Positions 20,220-32,793 of a DNA stretch of 64,000 nt are shown here, one piece after another (the first letter of the stretch is position 1; each line of letters begins with the position of its first letter). Source of the stretch: Diphasiastrum complanatum (lineage: Eukaryota > Streptophyta > Lycopodiopsida > Lycopodiales > Lycopodiaceae); NCBI GenBank assembly GCA_029204225.1, contig CM055113.1:20729798-20793797 (forward strand), written 5' to 3'. A model generated the notes under the pieces. The model saw nothing but the letters and a program-made list of their open reading frames with translations. It searched no databases and was not told where the DNA came from. The position numbers and the translations under genes are program-made.

Positions 20220-22725
20220 ACATCCTCCATTCTTGATGCCTTGGAGATTATTGAACTCAACTCTTCAGTTCTTGTGTTTTGAAAGTGTCCTCGGCCCAAA
20301 ACTCCTCTGTAAAATCATTGGAATATCTCAACCAATGCATTACTAAGACCCTTTCCGCCGCCATTTTGAAATATGCAGCCTTTGCCTTGTAATGACTCTT
20401 TTCCATGCCTTGCGTATTCCAGATGGCTAATGATCCATAGGTTTTCATAAACCAAGGTCCATGAGCCTAAGATGTGTTGTTCATAAAAAAATTTGTATTA
20501 GTTTAAATCTTTATAAATACATAAATACGAAAGTAAAAAATATGAGACACACATACCATATAGTGAGTTATGTGTGTTTCTCCCCATGCATCGATCATCG
20601 ATTCAATAAATGTTTTGACTTCTCTTGCGTATCTATCCAAATATTCATCTCTCACAATCTTTTTGTTGATAGTTTGTGACAAGGCATCAAATGCTTGCCA
20701 AACCTTAGCACGTGTACTTTCCATGCGAGGACCTGAGCCAATATTTGTTGTGCATTGACATATTTTTTTCTAGTACTCCCATTCAACACTGCTTTCACGT
20801 GCAGTATGATTTGACAATAAGTGTCTTGCTTTCGCACCACCCATTGAAACTTTTGTTGGAACATCTTGCATTTTTCCACTCATCTCAACGTCTTTGGTAA
20901 GACTCACATGGCCCCCATGCAATCCCATATCAGATAAAATTTATCTCTAGATTTTTAATGCTAACATCTGCTCTTGATTTGGGCCACATTTTCCATGCGT
21001 AACAACAATGCAAAAATAATAATTTGTCCAGTATTCGTAATTCACCATGCATTGTGCAAAAATGAACTCTTTCGAGAGGAATGTTCAACACAGGACTCCA
21101 AGCTTTGTCAAGATTGTGCCTATTTGGTGCAAGACGTTGGTTGCAATTCGAAATACTTTTGTTCCGCCCAGATTCAAACATACAATATATACAAAAATTC
21201 TTTGCATTTGCACCCAAACCACAACCGTACATGCATTCCAAGGTCTTCAAATCAGCAGCTAGGTGCCATTCTACAGCAAAGCTTTCTCCTTCAACATTGA
21301 GCTTTTTGCCTTTATTTTGTGCATGTATTATCTTAGATATACTACATTTTTCAAATAGCCACTCTAGTATGTCATGAGACTCCTTAGAAACTTCAAATGC
21401 AGCTATCCACCATATGTGATTTTTGGATTGCACGCTAAATTCTTTACAATAATTTTCGCCAAACTGTTGCAATTCACGATTCATCAAGGTGATTGTGACA
21501 CATTCAAGTTTACGCCCTTTTATGATTTCTGTTTCGTCCAACTTAATAACAAATATAACTTTACCTTCAAAATCTGTAAAACAAAAAATTCATTACGAAA
21601 ACATATTGGTTGAAGAAAAGCATACAATTGAATACTGAAATTCACAATAAATGTTCTCACCATTTGTTTCAACTTTGTAATGTCGAATCATCATCGCTTG
21701 GACCTTTTCCAGACCTAAGAATATATTGTTGCCTTGACGATAATAAAAACATGTCGAAGGTCCTTTCTTCTTATTGGTTACTGCAAAAGAATCCTCAATA
21801 TGCTGAAACTCTCCTAATTCAGAGAGCAAAATCGAATTGCATTCTCGTTTGGTAGATTCAACAAGTTTATAAGTAGGTATTATTTGATGGCGTTTTAACC
21901 CATTTTTGTCAGAGCGTTTCATATACTTCTTCAAAGATCTATACCCCTTGCGAGTCACACCTCCTTGGTCACATGCATACACCATCTCTTTAACATTTGG
22001 ATTTGGCTTGAACTTGTCGACTAGTTTTTTTGCAATTCTCAAGCGAATTGAATCATTTGTTTCATCTTCCACAATCTTAATCAAATCTTTACCCTTCAAA
22101 AAATGTTTCATATATTTTTCGGCAATAAAATCTTTTCCATCCATCTTTTGCAAGAACTCTTTTGTGTCCCTCATACATCTTTTATTGGCACCACCACCTG
22201 GTGCCAAAGCTTCTAGTTTGTGTCTCTTAGTATTTTCATTTTTTGCTTGCTGATCCATCGAGACTCTACGCTTTCGTTGTAAGCCATATATTGTCCTCTG
22301 AAATATACTGATTGAAGATTGCAATTCTTCAATTTTTGCAACAGAACTGGCAAGCTCTATTTTCAAACCGTTTATCTCCTGTTCCAATTTCATATTTATT
22401 CCATGCAATGACTTTAAATTGTCATTCATACTCAAGATATGAATGTTTGCCGTATTTGCCAATGTCTCAGCTTGGATTCTTCGAGAATCCATTGCTTGAC
22501 AATAGCCAAGCAGATTATTTCAACCATCCCCAATGAACGTTAACAAACTATGTACATCAAAAAATTTAGGAGGAGCATTTACCAGTGGATTATGAGGGTA
22601 TAAATCATCTCTTACCCATAGGTCAATATGTTTTTTGCCTTCTAATCTCCAACAATGCATCTCATACGAATTTAAGTTAACACCCCATGCAGCTTTGGTG
22701 GTTGCATAATCCTTCTCTATCTAGC
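20220..22725 (-). pseudogene. H1: unassigned multi-exon transposase-like protein
   Basis: It parallels H2 block by block. N-terminus at 22,720-22,510: KHIDLWVRDDLYPHNP ... FIGDG, a stop, NNLLGYC. Coiled coil at 22,450-22,260, and a basic region KRHKLEALAPGG. An intron follows at about 21,650-21,570 (donor GTGAGA, acceptor TTGTTTTACAG). Then KLDETEIIKGRKLE, SKNHIWWIAAFE, EWHLAADLKTLECMYG, FCIYC, VHFCTMHGELRILDKL, SMGGAKARHLLSNH and GETHITHYM with a splice donor GTATGT. The next exon at 20,460-20,257 has WNTQGMEKSHYKAKAAYFK. Conserved D (KLDE), D (DLK) and E (HxExR) with C-x2-C and H-x4-H between them suggest a DDE/RNase H-like transposase. That is inference; I cannot name the superfamily. Several stops and frameshifts. 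Confidence 0.6.
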
Positions 22726-22734
22726 AAACCATTC

Positions 22735-23190
22735 AACATAACCTGGACTATTTCACCATCTTTATGCTTTCATCAGTGCATGCTAGATCATCACTTAAGG
22801 ACTTAACCCTCAAGACAAATGCATGAGCACTTTCTCCCTCTCTTTGTCTACTAGAAAATATTTGCCTCCTTAGGTCAATACCCTAGATGTGGACTTGTAT
22901 TCAAAGAGTTTCTTCAAGGCATTCCATGCCTCACTTGCACTTTGAATTTTATCAACTTCCTTGAGAAGTTCATTGGTAGCATTCATTTTAATGATATGAA
23001 GAGACCTTTTAGTCCTCTTATCAAACCTTTGTTGCTTTTGAACTGTGGCTGGTCTCTCTTCAGTTTTTGCAACTATGTCCATGAGTTCATTCAACTCAAG
23101 TAAGGATTTCATCCTCACTTTCCAGGTAGAGTAGTCTGATGAACTCAACCTATCATTAGTTTCTAACATGATCCCACCATTGGAAGCCAT
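22735..23190 (-). pseudogene. Copia gag fragment
   Basis: It starts MASNGGIMLETNDRLSSSDY and has the Gag pattern STWKVRMKSLLELNEL ... LHIIKMNATNELLKEV ... EAWNALKKLFEYKSTSRV. In another frame it continues as LRRQIFSSRQREGES and HAFVLRVKSLSDDL to about 22,740. It stops where H1 begins on the left and at about 23,230 on the right. Confidence 0.75.
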
Positions 23191-23230
23191 GAATATAATG
23201 ATTCTTCAACAATCCAAGTATGCTCTTTCA

Positions 23231-23900
23231 ATGGTAAAAAAAGTTCAATATGCTAGATTGTAAGAGTATTGGTACTCCTATGGAGCAAATTGTAAAAGAC
23301 CCTAACAAAGGTGATGAAAGATCCTTTGTGGACATCACTCTATTTAGAAGTCTTATAGGCTCCTTAATTTGGCTCACCATAACTAGGCCTAATGTAGGTT
23401 TTAATGTTCATAAGTTGAGCCAAGCTATGCAAAATCCTACTATTCATCATTGGAAAATGGCCAAAAGGGTACTTAGGTACATATCTTCAACTATGATTAT
23501 GGTTTGCTATACAAAAGTGAAGATCTTTCTATTGTTGGCTATTCTGACTCGGATTTTGCTAGTGATAAAGTAGATTGGAAATCTACAAGTGCATATGTTA
23601 TATACCTTGGAGGAAATTTAATATCTAGGCTTTCCAAAAAGCAACATACCATATTACTCTCATCTTGTGAAGCTAAATATAAGGCACTTATTACTACAAC
23701 AAAAGAAGTGCTTTGGATCAAGAGTTGCTTGTGGAACTAAAGATTATCAAGGAAGATGATGTACCAGTTGAAAAATGTAAAATCGTCTATCTTGAATTTA
23801 GACTTTTGTCAAAGGATTTTGTATGTCTATGTGATGTTTCATATTGTAAATGCCAAATTTGGCCTAGAAGAAACTCGAGCTACATGGTTTCTTGAGACTA
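23231..23900 (+). pseudogene. Copia RT tail and RNase H fragment
   Basis: Plus-strand frames carry TPMEQIVKDPNKGDE, FRSLIGSLIWLTITRPNVGF, HHWKMAKRVLRYIS, then YSDSDFASDKVDWKSTSAYV and SSCEAKYKALITTTKEVLWI. These are the connection and RNase H motifs of Ty1/copia. A frameshift lies at about 23,500. It abuts the antisense gag fragment at about 23,230, a head-to-head join. The LTR past 23,900 is not delimited. Confidence 0.8.
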
Positions 23901-24280
23901 GTTGGTCATATACAACATGCATATAGAATATAGACATAGAAATGTTAATTATGGGCTTGTAGAAACTCGTGGCACATCACATGCAACGGTTGTAAGTGTT
24001 CCATAGTGACATGGAAATAAGGATAATGCACATCTAATTAGATGCATACGCTAGCAAAGAATTTCTTCATGACAATACTACCATAGAATCTGATACAAGA
24101 TCTGATGATAAATAGTTGACACTTTGTATAATACAATCAATACATTTACATTAGGTATTGCTCCTCTCTTGTTCAATGAATTTGCAAAGCAATTCTGAAC
24201 ATGTCATGATGATCTTCTACTCAACAATCATCTAATTTTCTCTTCTTGTATGAACTTGCATGCTTTTCTAAACTTGTTAT
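23901..24280. other. Spacer, possible copia 3' LTR remnant
   Basis: It follows the RNase H fragment directly, so an LTR is expected, but no second copy exists here to define it. No gene. Confidence 0.3.
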
Positions 24281-26864
24281 ATTGTGTGGACTTTGTTATA
24301 TGTCGAATCTGAACTCTACGGTAGAACCACTAAAACAATTGACAAATGTAGTTTCGTTTTTCAATGGTTCCTCCATGTTGTGTGAAATGCTGCTTGTGCT
24401 TGCTAGTGTGACTTCTCCATCCCTTGCGATGACCATACACTCAAGCTTCCATATGTATTTGCAAAAAATGTTGTATGATCTCTTAGTATGTGCTGCATTT
24501 GTCAAAATCATAATGTTAGTCTTATGTTTAGATCTAAATATATATGAAAATTTGAAAGCATTTTGAAAATTTTATATTGACCATGTAATGAGTGATGTGA
24601 TTTTCTCCCCATGCTTTTGATATTGCATTAACAAACTCGACACAAGTCCTTTGGACAGCTTTCTTATCAATATCTAAGTATTTTTCTTTTCTTAAAATAG
24701 CAATCATACTATCAAGTTTTTTCCATACATCAACTTTTAGTACTTTGGTTTTGCCGTCTTTCTCGAAGTCTTGAGTGGCAGCAATAATATATGTCCAGAC
24801 TGAGTGTTGAATATTAGAAGCCTTACCAATATGATTTGATAGAAAACGACGTGCTTTTGCTCCTCCTATGCTTGGCTTAGTTGGCATGTTCCCATTCTTT
24901 CTTGAAAGCTTTTCATCTTTTTGAATTTTGACATGTCCTTTATGGAGTCCTGCTTTTGATAAAACATCTTCTAATCGAGAGATAGCTTCCTTTGCTAATG
25001 ATGCTGGCTTAGTATTCCAAGCAGAAACTATATGAAGATAAATGATCTTTTCTATTAATCTAACTTCTGCATGAAGAGTGCAAACATGCACATTTTTTAA
25101 GGGGATAGGCAGCACATGCTTCCAGTTTGGATCTGCATATTCTCTAGTAATTCTTGTACTCCTAGTTACATCTTTTGCCATTTTCATGCAATACAAACAA
25201 GGGTGTTTTGATGTAGCACTGTGAGAGACATTATACATACATTTCAATGTTTTCAAATCACCTACTAAGTGCCATTCAACATTGAAGTCTCCAACTCTTG
25301 GAACATTGAGAAATCCTCCATCCATATGGTCCTTGATGATCCTAGGATAAGATATCCTTGAGAATATCCATTAATATATCATGATCCTCTTTCAGCACCT
25401 GTCCAAAGAATTAATCATACTTAGTTTACAATGTATTAATACTATTCAATGAATGTAATGTAATAATGAGGCTAGTTACCTGAAACGCTGCCAACCACCA
25501 TATATCATTTTCTGACTGGACACTGAATTTAAAATCTTCTTGATTCTCTATGTGGGATAGAGCACCATTCATGAAAGTTATACTAACCCTTTCCATCTTC
25601 TACCCTTTCACAATTTCTGACTCATCTAACTTAAGTACTATGATTATTTTGCCATTCACCTTTTCATAGGTTATATCATAGAATGTGACGATGTATTTCA
25701 GCAAGTAATTTAGATCAACAAATAAATTGTTTGATGAATTATAGGATATCGATCTTCCATCAGTTTCATACACCTCCTCAATATGAAATGGAGTTTCAGT
25801 GATCTTACGCATACCTATGTTTAATGTATCTCTCTCTTTCTTCAAGTGGTATGTCTTAGGGATTGGGACTTTTCTAATTTGAACTTGCTTAAAAGCTTCT
25901 CTAATTAGTTTAAATATTGTTGCATATGCTTCCCTACTAATACCTGCAAAATCACAAGCACCCTGAACTATAGTCTTATCTAAAATATTTTGAATGTCCA
26001 CCATCAAAGACTCTGTTATTTTACACTTTATATTTGAAATCCTATTGTTCATCATGATATGCTTAGTGGATTTGCAAGTCAATATTGTGCCCAATGACAT
26101 TCCTAGTGAAGCACTGTCTTTAATATTTCGAGGAACTACTAATGCAGATCTGCAAAAAAAACAGATAGTTAACAGAATATCACCATAGCTGAAATTAAAT
26201 TCAAATGTCATTGAAAAACTTACAAAATTTAGAATATGCTTACTTGAATGCACGGATCCTTCTATTTCGATAACCTCCTTTTGAAAGCGTTTGAATATCC
26301 TTGCAACTTTGTCGCTTTCGCTTCTTACTTTCAGCCTTCTTCTTTACCAAATCCACATCCTTCAGTAATTGTAAGTTTTCAATACAAATAGACTGTAAGA
26401 CTGAATGCATCTACTCTAGTTTTGATTTGATATTAATTGCTATCTTCTGTAATGATTCGTTATTTTTTTTAAGTTGTTCATTTTCTTCTAACGTCTTTTG
26501 GAGATGACAATCTCTATTATGACAATAAGAGGATATCCAAATTAACTCACCTTCTAAAAAGTGAATTTTATTTATATAAAGATGTTTTCCATGGTTCAAT
26601 CTTTCACAATATCCTAGTAATCCACTATGCCCATTGCATATCCATGTAACTAAATGAGTTATTGAAGAGAATGTGGGATGTGTCAAAGTGCTTGGATCTT
26701 GTGGATATAATGTTCCATCTGTCCACAAATCCACGTTTTTTTTTTCCTTCTGCCTTGTAACGAGAACAATCTTTAGCAGATATTTGAACTCCTTTGCCTC
26801 CTCTTCTCTGCAAAGGTGCCAAATCAACAGGGATATCCACATGTAGATGATATAATGTCATCAT
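24281..26864 (-). pseudogene. H2: second copy of the unassigned transposase-like protein
   Basis: Order on the minus strand: KNVDLWTDGTLYPQDP ... GLLGYCERL (26,740-26,590), coiled coil (about 26,480-26,400), a basic KKKAESKKRKRQ region, then 26,160-25,600 ending GKIIIVLKLDESEIVKG and a stop, SENDIWWLAAFQ with an intron near 25,480. The long frame 25,325-24,534 follows: EWHLVGDLKTLKCMY, PCLYC, VHVCTLHAEVRLIEKI, SIGGAKARRFLSNHIGKAS, AWGENHITHYM with a GT at the same splice point as H1. Degraded similarity to the H1 EKSHYKAKAAYFK exon is at about 24,440-24,390. It is less decayed than H1 in the 24.5-25.3 kb exon (263 codons open). Function is inferred only. Confidence 0.6.
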
Positions 26865-27728
26865 AAAAATAATAATAGAGTAATCAGTTGCATCAAAGTA
26901 CTATGACCAGATTCTATGAAGCAAAACAAAATACTCATCTTTGATTATATTATATACTATGTACGATCAATCCAATTTCCATGCTTGTATGCTTGATTCA
27001 AATTTGGAAATGCCGCTCATTTTTTCATTCCAATAGGTAGTTGGCGCTCATATTTCCATTATCGTGGAAGGAATGCATATGTAAACATTTTGCAATTTTT
27101 CCTAATTCGAATTTGGGGATGGCAGTCATATTCTAGATCTAGTGAAAATATTGCCCTTTTCGTAACCAATGGACAGAATATTTTTGAATTTAGTCAAGTT
27201 ATACTGCAAACTGTTAACAGTTCTTAACTGTGACTATAGAAACTGTGGTTAGATCATTGGGAGTTGGGGAGGCCTTGGGAGTGGTGTGGGCAAGCAAATA
27301 AACAATATTGTTTTATTTATTTTGATATTTTTGTATATCCTACATGGCATTCCTTAAAGGGTCTTTTTGATATTGAGAACTCCTCTAATGGAAGGTGACA
27401 TTCCCCTCCTTGAAAAAATGTAGACATCCATGTAACAGTTTTGACATCACACAATAAAATATTCACATTAAAGTATGAGTATATTGAGCACACATAATAG
27501 TGGACACTTCATTAATAAATGGTAAACTACCTTTTCGCTTGCAATAATACCAATCTAGAGGTTGCTAGCACTCCAAGGAAAAAAAATGGCCAAATATCAT
27601 GCAAAATTTTAAAGGCAATGCAAACAAACATAAAAGGTGCAGAAATACCTCCACACCATCCTCAATCCTACCAAATGGTTCCACGCCACATAGCACCACT
27701 CTTCATCGAACATCAAATCCATGTCTCC
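26865..27728. other. Spacer right of H2, no gene recognised
   Basis: No coding similarity. I looked for H2 terminal repeats here and could not identify a convincing pair with the 24.2-kb side. Confidence 0.35.
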
Positions 27729-28370
27729 TCACACTCCCTCTTCAACTAGTTTTAGCATAGATTTAGATAGTACACCAAGAGATGTTCTATGCTTCATAAG
27801 CAAGTCCTTTCCCAATGCTTTGGTGAAGATATCAACCACACACTCCCTTGATGAGACATGTTGAAGCTCCACCTCTTTTGCCATGACTTGTTCTCTCACA
27901 AAATGATAAGCCACTTCAATATGCTTGCTCTTGGCACTCTGAAAAATCCAGGAAGTGAAAATCCATTACCACCCTTTTGATCCAAAGCATCTCCTTTGTG
28001 CATGAAGTCAAGGCTTTGTACTCGACCTCACTAGAAGATAATGAGATTGTTGTTTGTTTTTTTGACATCCATGAGATAGCTCCATCACTTATGAAAATAG
28101 CATGAGCACTTATGGATTTTTATGAATTTGATCTCCAGCAAAGTCGAAATCTAAAATTCCATATAGGTTAGGCGATGATCCTCTATAAACAATGCCAAAA
28201 TATCTAGAACTTGAGATGTATCTCAATACTCTCTTGCCTAGCTTCCAATGCTCCACACTAGGATCATGCACAAATTGACTTAATCTATCAACACAATAGG
28301 TAAAATAAGGTCTTGTGATGGTTAGATATATGAGTGAACCAACTAGCTTCCTCACCTCTAGGAGTTGTCT
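27729..28370 (-). pseudogene. Copia RNase H/3' end fragment
   Basis: 28,355-28,110 encodes RKLVGSLIYLTITRPYFTYC ... VEHWKLGKRVLRYIS ... YGILDFDFAGD, and 27,914-27,729 encodes MAYHFVREQVMAKEVELQHV then VDIFTKALGKDLL. These are the RT connection and RNase H C-terminus of a copia element. The catalytic middle of RNase H is frame-shifted. LTR and upstream genes are missing. Confidence 0.78.
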
Positions 28371-29289
28371 TAAACTCCAAAATTTTTGCTTTCCAATAAT
28401 ATTTGTATGTCATTTTTGCTCTTTTCTTTTGTCGGAAATTATCCTTTCATGATGGATGTAGCAACACCTATGAATTCTTCGTATATTTTGTTGTCTTCCA
28501 CTTATCAACTTCATATTTCTCATTGTGAAAAATCACAGACTCAATTGCAGATCTTGGTCTCTTTGCCATTATTAATTCCAAAGCTTGGGCACCAAAATCT
28601 CTTAAGTATGATACTCAATTTATTTTTTCGTATCACCATTAACCTCGTGAAAAAATCACAATAACAACATCAGGCTACTGTGCATATTGTAATTTTGTAA
28701 CTGTAACTAGTCTAGTTAGCAAATTTTACTATACTAACCAATGCAGTTAAACAAATTTAACCTAAGGTATTGTCGTCAAGGCAGATTAGCACATATTGGG
28801 CAAGAAGAACCAACCAATAAGATACATCCATAATGTCCGGCGACAATTTCAAAGTTTGCTAGAATATATTTTTATTTTCCGATTTATTTGACCTACGTTA
28901 CATAGATTTGAAATGTGTGCACTTTGATTGGGCCAAGTGATGGTCGAAACTAAAGTAAAAAAATAAAGATATCTTTACAAAGGGTCATTTTTTATTTTGA
29001 AATTTCTCTAATGGATTGGATAAGTTTTCGACTCGTTCTTTTCAATTTCTAAATCTGTCAACTTAAGGGATATTAGGACGAGATCTAAAATCTTTTCTAG
29101 TGACTGAAAAGATTAAAAAAAAAGAGAGAAAGAAGATATACGTTGAAATTCTTACTATGAAGTTGGTGTGAAAGATTTCAACTAGTTTAGTCAAAATTGT
29201 TACATTTGTTTATATGGCATTTGAGGCCAATTTCATATTAGACTTAGAGTTTGACTTTTCAAAGTTATATTAGTCTAAAATCATTTGAA
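28371..29289. other. Spacer, no gene recognised
   Basis: A 92-codon plus-strand frame at 28,386-28,664 has low complexity and no family similarity. The rest is AT-rich. Confidence 0.35.
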
Positions 29290-29990
29290 TAAGCACTTTT
29301 GGAAAGTGTGAAAAATTGTAGAACACAAGTTTTGGAGGGATTCAATTTGAGTAGTAGAAATAACAGTAGGGTTTTTTACTATGGAGGGAAACCAAAGTTT
29401 GAACTTAGGTTTGGACCTGTTCTAAAAGGTTGTAACTCATGGGAAGAGAAGACATTCTCTCTCTCTTATCTCATTCATGCTTATACATGGTTCTCTTGGG
29501 TTCTACTATCCATTGGTGCACTATACTTGTGATATCTTGCAATTTTATGTGTAGAATGCTTATTAAATGTTATTTTTAGATCCACACATGTAAAATACAA
29601 TAGCTTACTATTTGTGTATGGGTAGAAACTTCTATTTATATTTTGATTGAAGTTTGATGAATATCTATTAGCGTTTGCATCTCATTCATAGAGTAGATGC
29701 GGATTTTTCTACATTGGCAAGGTTGGTGATTTGCTTGTCTATCTAACCCATGATCAAGGGAACATTTTGGACCTTAATGATCTGAAATTCTTCACATGGT
29801 ATCAGGTCTATTGTGTTTTTGGTTATGAAGGAAGCAATCACATCTATCAATTATTTGGAGAAGATATCAATGATAAGGCATGCGAGATTGGATTCTACAC
29901 CAAAATCGAGTTTCTTGCATATGTAAATTGGATCTTTTGTAGATCAAAACTCTGTTATTTAGGTTTATATTAATTATCAATTCCAATTTC
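29290..29990 (+). mobile_element. Probable LTR end with primer-binding-site-like string
   Basis: TGGTATCAGGTC at 29,797-29,808 differs from the initiator-Met PBS by two bases and is preceded by TTCACA, a suitable LTR end. The LTR start is not defined; a CTCTCTCTCTTATCTCATTC block at about 29,456 resembles the 3' part of the G LTR in style. The leader after the PBS has no gag. Confidence 0.4.
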
Positions 29991-30253
29991 TCACATTACT
30001 TGTTGGATTTGGCCAATTTTTAGAGCATTGGAAAAGCCTAAGTGGTGGCTACAAGATTGCATATCAAGTTATTAGCAATTGCATGTAGATTTTGAAATAG
30101 TCAATTTTTTGTGATTTTTTGGTGATGAGTACTATTAAGTTCAAAGCTTTTTGTAATGAGCATGAAAATTAGAACTGATCTGATTTATATTTTGTAAAAT
30201 CAAATGTAATTATTGTAATTATTGTACAGTTAGTCAGATTTAATATATTCAGT

Positions 30254-30631
30254 TGTGTTCGGAATGTGACCCGCTATGGACATATCGGTCGGACACTGAT
30301 CCCATAGTTGGCTACTTGGGTTAGCCGAGTAGCCACATGTAGAGAAATTAGCTTGTACTTTGTATTGTTTATGACGCTTGTTATACTCAGGGGCATGTCT
30401 TGAGTTTGTCAGTCTTTTAGCCCATGTTGGGCCTATTAGTTAGATAGGTGCCTATTTCAGTGTGTTGACACTTGTCAAGCCCATGCATGCTGGGGATTTT
30501 ACTATATGTACAGATTTCTCTTTGTAATCAATAACTTGCGTTGTACCATCTTTGAGAGCTTGAGAAGAGTGGCTATGGTGATTGATTGATGTGATCTGCA
30601 TATTGCACTAGATTCTAATTGAATTTTAACA
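30254..30631 (+). mobile_element. LTR 'K' (about 380 bp)
   Basis: It ends ATTTTAACA immediately before a PBS at 30,632 and probably begins TGTGTTCGG near 30,254. A TATA-like CTATATGTA lies at about 30,503. A hairpin, GGCTACTTGG...CCGAGTAGCC, lies at about 30,309-30,334. No partner LTR is in the window. Confidence 0.65.
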
Positions 30632-32790
30632 TGGTATCAGAGTGGCAAGGTGTTGCAGGTATGCACGAGCCGGTGAAGCCAACCTCAGCATCTTTCACTA
30701 GGAAAAATGGCACTCTGAGCATCTTAGGAGAGAGGACTTTATACGGGGTATCGGCAGTCCGGATGGCAGGAGACAACAAAGTCCCTTCGATCAGAGCTTC
30801 GAGGAAGTGATTAGAACGACTGTCCCAAGGAAAATTCATAGAAAAATTTGGATAAACTTGTAGTTTCGTGGCTTTTGGAAAATCATCGGTAATGGCCTCA
30901 TGATTCGCTATTTGGAAAGTCGTTTGGTGCAACGAGCCTACAAGGGATTTGCAAAAAGTAGTGACAGAGACCCATAGCAATTTACAAGGTCAGATTGGGT
31001 GGAAATCTAAGAGAATTGTGAAATTTTTAGATTCTATGAGCTATTGAAGGCTTTCTTAGAAAAGCGGATTGTTAGCGGAGAATTTGATACCAATCAATGA
31101 ACTATAAATTGGATCAGAAAGGCAGAGGTAGCACGACCTCTGTGGAGTTGTGAATACAAGAGAAACCACATGGAATTGTGGTGTAAAAAGCCCAAAGATT
31201 CTCTCTCTCTCTCTTTCTCTCTCTATGGACTGGGGTTTGCAGGTGGAAAACTTTTGATCTCCCACTATAGGTAGCCATTTATGAAGCTGTAAAACCTTAC
31301 AATAGGGCATTTTTGTGGGGCAAACCAATAGCTAGAAGGCCATGGACTTTTGTGAGCAGTAGATCAAGGCTGCCGTGGGGAGGGTCTACCATATCTATGG
31401 CTTGGAGAAGGAGAGATGGCTAAGGAGAAGGGCGCGACCCTCGCGTGCGCCAAGTAGAGGTCAAGCCATAGTGCACGTAGGGCCTTAGCCCCTACAAGGC
31501 ATGGATTCGGTGTGCAAAGAGGATGACAGCCGCACGATTGGACTCTAGATGGATCAACGGTGAAAAGAACATTTGATGAGGATCGTTGGATGAAGGACGG
31601 CCGTTGAGATAAGGTTGAAAATGGACCCTGAAGAAATGAGAGGTAAAAAGGACCTTCTTTTCTTTACAAATTTTTAAGTTACAACAAATGTGGTATGGGG
31701 ATGAATGATAGCGAAATTGTGTGGAGAAAGCTAGTGTTGGCGACGAAAGTGCAGTTTGGTGGCATGACTACTCATCATTGGTGACAATTATGAGAGGGCA
31801 AGCAATCACAAGTGAGAGGTAGGCATGGTATGCCGATTATGGGCAAAAAATCATCGTGATCAGGTTCAACTCTTGGAGTTAGAACCGACCAACGTCACGT
31901 GGCGATTTGGAAGAACACTTTCACAGGCATGATCGGCAGTGGCATTATCGAGTCAAGTGATAGCTGCAGTGACACACACATCTGCGACCTAGAAATTTCT
32001 CGTTTGGAAGGAAATGTGGGCTAGCTTGGAGCTACACACATCTTGACGGGCACGGGTGATTGAAGTGAAAGGTGGTGCCAGTTGGAAGCCATTGGGTAGA
32101 AAAGTGAACTTGCATTGGATGAACTGTGTGTGGGACATGCAGGAGATGAAGAAGGGATTAATGATCACACTTTGGAGACTCTTGGCGAGTGATGAGTGTC
32201 ATGTTTTGCAGGTTTTGCAATTGGTAATTCATATCAGATCAAGTCAAATTAGTTGTGGAGTAGTGTATCAGGTTTATCTTCAGGGAGATACACTTCAAAG
32301 GCCTATTTTGGATAAGTCAAGTTAATTTGATGTATCAGTGTTGCATCAGAGATGTAGAGGCAGGTGATGCTTCGGTGATCGGCTTGGATAGCAGGATGGT
32401 GACCATGATGGAAGACATTAGGTGAGCATAGTATGTGGATGATGAGTCCATTATGGTGGCACTCAGGGAGATGCTACAGTTGCCTAGGTATGATACATTA
32501 TTGTATGCATATTGGATGTTCTTTAGCTGGTGCATCATGGTTGGTGACCTAGGGATAGGTCATGTTAGGCAACATGGAGTGTACTTGGAGGTGGTACATA
32601 TCTAGAGGGCATGGAGTGCATTTTGTGGTGATGTGAATATAGCCTGCCAATGGTTGTGAGCCAACAAGGATGGAGATGATTACTCAAGGAATAGTTGTTG
32701 ATACTTTGGTGAGTATATAGGTGAGCTGCATGGTTATATGCAAAATGGTCTCCAGGTTGGTGTCACATGTTGTTTTTTATCCATCATTCT
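30632..32790 (+). mobile_element. K element: PBS and long non-coding interior
   Basis: PBS TGGTATCAGAGTGG at 30,632-30,645. The following 2.1 kb holds no gag or pol similarity in any frame and is more GC-balanced than the spacers. It has a CT-rich tract at 31,199-31,224. Either a non-autonomous element or a very decayed one, cut by the G3 LTR at 32,794. Confidence 0.5.
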
Positions 32791-32793
32791 TTG

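Noticed and set aside
28386-28664. A 92-codon plus-strand gene
   Set aside because: Low complexity, no family similarity, and no supporting context; treated as spacer.
31199-31224. CT tract as a polypurine tract of element K
   Set aside because: It lies in the middle of the interior with no LTR next to it.
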